From Candidatus Saccharicenans subterraneus (GTDB lineage: Bacteria; Acidobacteriota; Aminicenantia; Aminicenantales; Saccharicenantaceae), in the NCBI GenBank assembly GCA_003426165.1, contig QUAH01000004.1, positions 173,900-237,899 of the forward strand: a DNA stretch of 64,000 bases. The letters run 5' to 3'. A program made the position numbers and the translations under genes. The notes under the pieces are model-generated. The model saw only the letters and a program-made list of their open reading frames with translations. It did not search any database and was not told the origin of the DNA. Positions 60,748-64,000 of this stretch are shown here, one piece after another; the first letter of the stretch is position 1; every line of letters starts with the position of its first letter.

Positions 60748-62214
60748 TCACTCCACCATCTGGCCGGTCAGCGGGTCGAGCAGCTTCACCCGGTGAATTT
60801 TCCCCAGCCTGTCCAGTGGTCCAGGGAACTTGTCAGAGCCCTTGTTGCAGGGTTCGAAGTCACCCACGATCATTATGACCATCTTCTCCGGCTGGATGTA
60901 CTTCCTGGCCACTTCCATCACCCGGTCCTTGGTCACCGCCCTGATCTTGTCCAGGTAGGTCGAGTAGTAATTCATGGGCTTGCCCTGGAGCTCCAGGTTG
61001 GCAAAGTTAACCATGGTCCCGATCGGGCTCTGGAAGAAATCGGCAAAGCTCTCCAGGTAATAGTTGATGGCCGTTTCCATTTCCGCGTCTGAAACCGGCT
61101 CCTTCCTGATGCGGTCAAACTCCTTCAGGATTAGAGAAATGGCATAGCTAACAGTCTCTGACTTGGTCTGGACGTAGCCGGAAAAAGTCCCGGGGAAACC
61201 CCACCTGTAGGTGAAACGGCTCCCGGTGTTGTAGGCCAGGCCCTCGTCCGAGCGGACCTTGGAGGTAATCCTGGAGGTGAAGCTTCCCCCGCCCAGGATG
61301 AAATTCATCACCTGCACGGCAAAGTAGTCCGGGTTGGTGTCCTCGATACCCAGGTGGCCCACTGAAACATAGCCCTGGTTTATTTTCTTCTGGATGAAAT
61401 AGACGCCCGGCTCAGGCTCGGGGAAATTCTTGCTCATGGCCGGGAAGGACAGCGACTTGTTGGCCCACTTGGCCACATACTTGTTGACCTTGGTCTTGAG
61501 CTGTTCCCGGCTGAAATCACCGGCCGCGGCCAGGATGATATTTTTCGGGAAAAAGTACTTGCCGTGGAAAGCCTTCAGGTCGGCCTGGGTCAGGCCCTCG
61601 ACCGTGGCCTTGGTGGCTTCGTAAGTCAAGGGATGCTCGCCGTACAGGACCTTCTGGAATTCCCGGTTGAGCACCAGGCTGGGGTTGTCGTTGGCCGAGC
61701 GCATCTGCTCTATCAGGCGGCCCTTGGCCAGCTTCAGGCTGTCTTCCCTGAACTCGGGGTTCATCAGGACATCGAAGAAAATGGCCAGCCCTTCATCCAG
61801 GTCCTTGCTCAGGACCGACATGGACAGGGTGGCCGTTCTCTCCCCCACCGAGAAATTCAGGGTTCCACCCAGGAAATCTATCCTCTCTTCAATCTCCTGG
61901 CCAGTCCTGGTCCTGGTCCCGCCTTTGATCAGGCACTCTGACAGCAGGTCATCCAGTCCGGCCTTGTCCTTGGGCACGTAGAGACCGCCGGTGTTGATGA
62001 TGGCGGTGATGTTAACGATGGGAAGTTCTCTTTCCTCCCTGATATAGGCCCGCAGCCCGTTGGCCAGCACCACCCGGAAGTTGGCCGGGTTGGGCGGTTC
62101 AAACTTGAGCGGAGGGAACTTCAGTTCCTCGGGCTTGTTGACCTGGGCCGTAACCAGGCTGACTGAGGACAGGACCAGCAGGATAAGTAAGATCATCGCT
62201 TTCAGGTTTTTCAT
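60748..62214 (-). CDS. M16 family peptidase-like protein lacking the zinc motif
   Basis: The 488-residue protein has a signal peptide ('AMILLILLVLSSVSLVTAQ') and an M16 fold. Where active members have HxxEH, it has 'GLDDLLSECLIKGGT', so the zinc ligands are absent. The C-terminal half keeps the substrate-binding features ('ILGGGSFTSRITSKVRSDEGLAYNTGS'). It is presumably the non-catalytic partner of the upstream peptidase, as in two-subunit M16B enzymes. The ATG at 62214 is preferred because AAGGAGG lies seven bases before it; an ATG two codons earlier would be too close. Confidence 0.88.
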   Translation of the reverse strand: MKNLKAMILLILLVLSSVSLVTAQVNKPEELKFPPLKFEPPNPANFRVVLANGLRAYIREERELPIVNITAIINTGGLYVPKDKAGLDDLLSECLIKGGTRTRTGQEIEERIDFLGGTLNFSVGERTATLSMSVLSKDLDEGLAIFFDVLMNPEFREDSLKLAKGRLIEQMRSANDNPSLVLNREFQKVLYGEHPLTYEATKATVEGLTQADLKAFHGKYFFPKNIILAAAGDFSREQLKTKVNKYVAKWANKSLSFPAMSKNFPEPEPGVYFIQKKINQGYVSVGHLGIEDTNPDYFAVQVMNFILGGGSFTSRITSKVRSDEGLAYNTGSRFTYRWGFPGTFSGYVQTKSETVSYAISLILKEFDRIRKEPVSDAEMETAINYYLESFADFFQSPIGTMVNFANLELQGKPMNYYSTYLDKIRAVTKDRVMEVARKYIQPEKMVIMIVGDFEPCNKGSDKFPGPLDRLGKIHRVKLLDPLTGQMVE

Positions 62215-62226
62215 GGTCATCCCTCC

Positions 62227-63714
62227 TTATCTTCCCTGACCGCGGGTATAGACGGCCACCAGGCAGTTATCCTTGACGAAATACTTGGCGGCCACTTTTT
62301 TCACGTCCTCGGCGGTCACCTTCTTCAGGTCCTCGAGGTCGGTCAGAAGAGACCGCCAGCCCCGGTGGAGTTCAGCCCGGCCGACTCTCATGGCCAGAAA
62401 CATCGGGCTCTCCAGGCCCCGGATGAAACTGGCCTCGGTCCGATTCTTGGCTTTCTGCAGCTCGTCCGCGGTAACCCCGTCTTTCTTGATTTTCTCGATT
62501 TCTTCCCAGACGTATTTTTCCAGGTCCTCGGGTTTTATGCCCTTCTGCATCTTGGGAACGATGTTAAAGGTAAAAGCCCCGACATACCACTGGGGCCTGG
62601 CCATGGCCATGGCCCGAACGGCAACGTCTTTTTCCTGGACCAGGGATTTGGTCAGTCGCCCGGTTTCTCCGGACAGAATCCCCGACAGGATATTCAGGGC
62701 CGGAACGTCCGGGTCCCCGTCAGGCGGGATATGGAACCACATCTGCAGGTTGGGCATGCCCGGTCCCTGCCCGTACATTCTCTTCTCGGAATACTGGGGC
62801 GGGACACTGGTCCTGATCGGTTCCACGTCTTCGCCCCTGGGGATGCGGCCAAAGTACTTTTCGGCCAGCCGGATGATTTCTTCCGGTTTGAAATCACCAA
62901 CGTAAATGGCCACGGCATTGTTGGGAATGTAGTATTTCCGGTTGAACTCGATCATATCCTTCTTGGTTATTCTTCTCAGGTCATCCATCCAGCCGATGAC
63001 CTGCCAGTGATAGGGCGAGCCCACGTAAAAAGCGGCCCGGACCTGCTCGTTAAACAGGAAGCCGGGGTTGTTCTCGCTGAGCCTTCTTTCTTCCATGACC
63101 ACGTCTTTTTCGGAGTAGAATTCACGGAAGTAGGCGTTCATCATCCGGTCCGATTCCAGCAGCATCTGCAGCTCCACCTTGTTGGCCGGCAGGGTCACGT
63201 AGTAACCGGTAACCTCGTCCGAGGTGGAAGCGTTCAGGCCGGTGCCGCCGTTCTTCATGTAGGTTTCCCAGAGGTGGTCCTTGATGATGTACTTCTTCTG
63301 GGCCTTGACCAGCTCGTCTACCTGTTTCTGCCACTCGGCAATTTTCTGCTGGTCGCCGTTCTGCTTCCAGAACTTCTCCCGGTAAATCTTGTCCATCAGC
63401 TCGTCAATCTGGCGGTCGATGGCTGCGTCGGCCTCAAAATCGGTTACGCCCATAATCCTGGTGCCCTTGAACATCATGTGTTCATGGAGATGGGCGATGC
63501 CGGTTATACCAGGCCGCTCGTTGATGGAACCGACCTTGTAGTAAACGTGGCAGACCACCCGGGGCACACCGGGCTTGGGAATCATCAGGATCTTCATCCC
63601 GTTGGCCAGGACATGCTCCTTGACCTCCAGCTTGACCTGGGCCGTGGCCATGGCGCCCAGGGCCAGAAGCAGGAAGCAGCCCAGCCAGAGAACCGCAGCT
63701 TTTTTCAGGTTCAT
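62227..63714 (-). CDS. M16 family zinc peptidase
   Basis: The 495-residue secreted peptidase has a signal peptide ('VLWLGCFLLLALGAMATAQ') and the inverted zinc motif HxxEH at residues 75-79 ('IAHLHEHMMFKG'), with a downstream Glu in 'EERRLSENNPG'. A charged insertion near residues 100-150 is larger than in most M16B members. It is followed after 12 bases by the inactive paralogue; the two probably form a heterodimer in the periplasm. AGGAGG precedes the ATG. Confidence 0.92.
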   Translation of the reverse strand: MNLKKAAVLWLGCFLLLALGAMATAQVKLEVKEHVLANGMKILMIPKPGVPRVVCHVYYKVGSINERPGITGIAHLHEHMMFKGTRIMGVTDFEADAAIDRQIDELMDKIYREKFWKQNGDQQKIAEWQKQVDELVKAQKKYIIKDHLWETYMKNGGTGLNASTSDEVTGYYVTLPANKVELQMLLESDRMMNAYFREFYSEKDVVMEERRLSENNPGFLFNEQVRAAFYVGSPYHWQVIGWMDDLRRITKKDMIEFNRKYYIPNNAVAIYVGDFKPEEIIRLAEKYFGRIPRGEDVEPIRTSVPPQYSEKRMYGQGPGMPNLQMWFHIPPDGDPDVPALNILSGILSGETGRLTKSLVQEKDVAVRAMAMARPQWYVGAFTFNIVPKMQKGIKPEDLEKYVWEEIEKIKKDGVTADELQKAKNRTEASFIRGLESPMFLAMRVGRAELHRGWRSLLTDLEDLKKVTAEDVKKVAAKYFVKDNCLVAVYTRGQGR

Positions 63715-63865
63715 GCCGTTACCTCCTCCTTTAGAAAAGATTATTTCCGGTAATTGCCATCGGTGCTAGCTGGAAATAAAATCAGGCCTCTATTTATGAC
63801 GAAAGAGGTCTTTTTTCTCTTCCCTCTTTCGACTCATTCAATGACCCCAATTTTTTATTTATTAC

Positions 63866-64000
63866 TTATCTTTGGTCGTTGGTTAAGACATGGTATCCAG
63901 GTTGGGGGAAGAGTTTTGGGTAGAGGTCGGTGAGCTTTTCCAGCTGGATAACCGGGAACGAGGCCACCAGTCTGGGGAGTTTTCGTTCCATCCTCAACTT
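63866..64000 (-). CDS. 3' end of an unidentified gene (cut by the window edge)
   Basis: An open frame runs from the window edge to a stop at 63866-63868. The visible 44 residues read '...KLPRLVASFPVIQLEKLTD' then 'LYPKLFPQPGYHVLTNDQR'. The PGYHVLT part is encoded by the third copy of the dispersed repeat. I do not recognise the family. It is upstream of the M16 operon on the same strand, 152 bases away. Confidence 0.4.
   Translation of the reverse strand, partial: KLRMERKLPRLVASFPVIQLEKLTDLYPKLFPQPGYHVLTNDQR
63881..63901 (-). repeat. Dispersed repeat, copy C (partial)
   Basis: On the minus strand these 21 bases are identical to 55173-55193. The match ends after TTAACC; the TTGACATA end present in copies A and B is missing here. 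This copy lies in the coding frame of the gene cut by the window edge. Confidence 0.6.

Noticed and set aside
62365..63753. A 462-codon plus-strand frame opposite the M16 peptidase
   Set aside because: It is a shadow of the peptidase gene, which has a signal peptide, HxxEH motif and AGGAGG site on the other strand.
63785..63817. Hairpin GGCCTC/GAGGTC followed by six T on the plus strand
   Set aside because: It has a 6-7 bp stem with one wobble pair and a 14-base loop, and no plus-strand gene ends nearby, so it is probably chance.

Overview
This 64 kb window has the character of a diderm, probably anaerobic, heterotrophic bacterium. It carries a TonB-dependent receptor, several beta-barrel-like proteins, a pair of secreted M16 peptidases, a DUF2961 protein, an ADP-forming acyl-CoA synthetase fused to a GNAT domain, formate-tetrahydrofolate ligase and methylglyoxal synthase. 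Housekeeping genes are GC-rich. The mix resembles Candidatus Aminicenantes (OP8), but that placement is inferred from gene content, not from a marker-gene search.

Layout. 0-5.5 kb: branched-chain aminotransferase, a secreted DUF2961 protein and, on the minus strand, an aromatic amino acid decarboxylase. 5.5-6.3 kb: an AT-rich gap with a good promoter, a terminator-like hairpin and one copy of a dispersed repeat. 6.3-9.8 kb: an AT-richer cassette of a two-domain thioredoxin-like protein, two beta-propeller-like proteins and an 8-cysteine exported peptide. 9.8-12.1 kb: a cobalamin riboswitch and a BtuB-like receptor. 12.1-16.2 kb: a PatZ-like synthetase/acetyltransferase and a porin-like barrel. 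16.2-19.3 kb: an accessory island with an AbiEi/AbiEii toxin-antitoxin pair whose promoter lies under a perfect palindrome, an RHS-core remnant and two small membrane proteins, one frameshifted.

19.4-23.8 kb: a compact minus-strand operon acpS - AMP-forming acyl ligase - acyl carrier protein - Kbl-type oxoamine synthase, with mntP upstream. 23.9-28.0 kb: uvrA, mgsA and a lone SagB-type oxidoreductase. 28.3-38.9 kb: a long minus-strand run of NYN/OST-HTH protein, ogt, long-chain acyl-CoA synthetase, radC, fhs, recA, Fe/Mn-SOD with a possible Tat leader, DUF502 and a NatAB-type ABC transporter. 39.0-46.8 kb: YhhN protein, hybrid histidine kinase with a separate Hpt protein, a PAS protein, a TPR protein and a POT-like transporter.

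47.1-52.3 kb: envelope proteins of unknown function, then gltX and an RlmB-type methyltransferase. 52.5-55.3 kb: an ABC exporter fused into one chain, then a 1.1 kb gap with a second repeat copy supplying the -35 box of the accA promoter. 55.3-59.4 kb: accA, hisS and aspS. 59.6-63.7 kb: a barrel protein with a truncated paralogue and two tandem M16 peptidases, only one with the zinc motif. The window ends in the 3' part of an unidentified gene that contains the third repeat copy.

The best candidates for something undescribed are the thioredoxin / propeller / Cys-rich-peptide cassette (6.3-9.8 kb) and the ACP-linked oxoamine synthase operon (19.4-23.1 kb). No rRNA, tRNA, CRISPR array or intact insertion sequence was seen.
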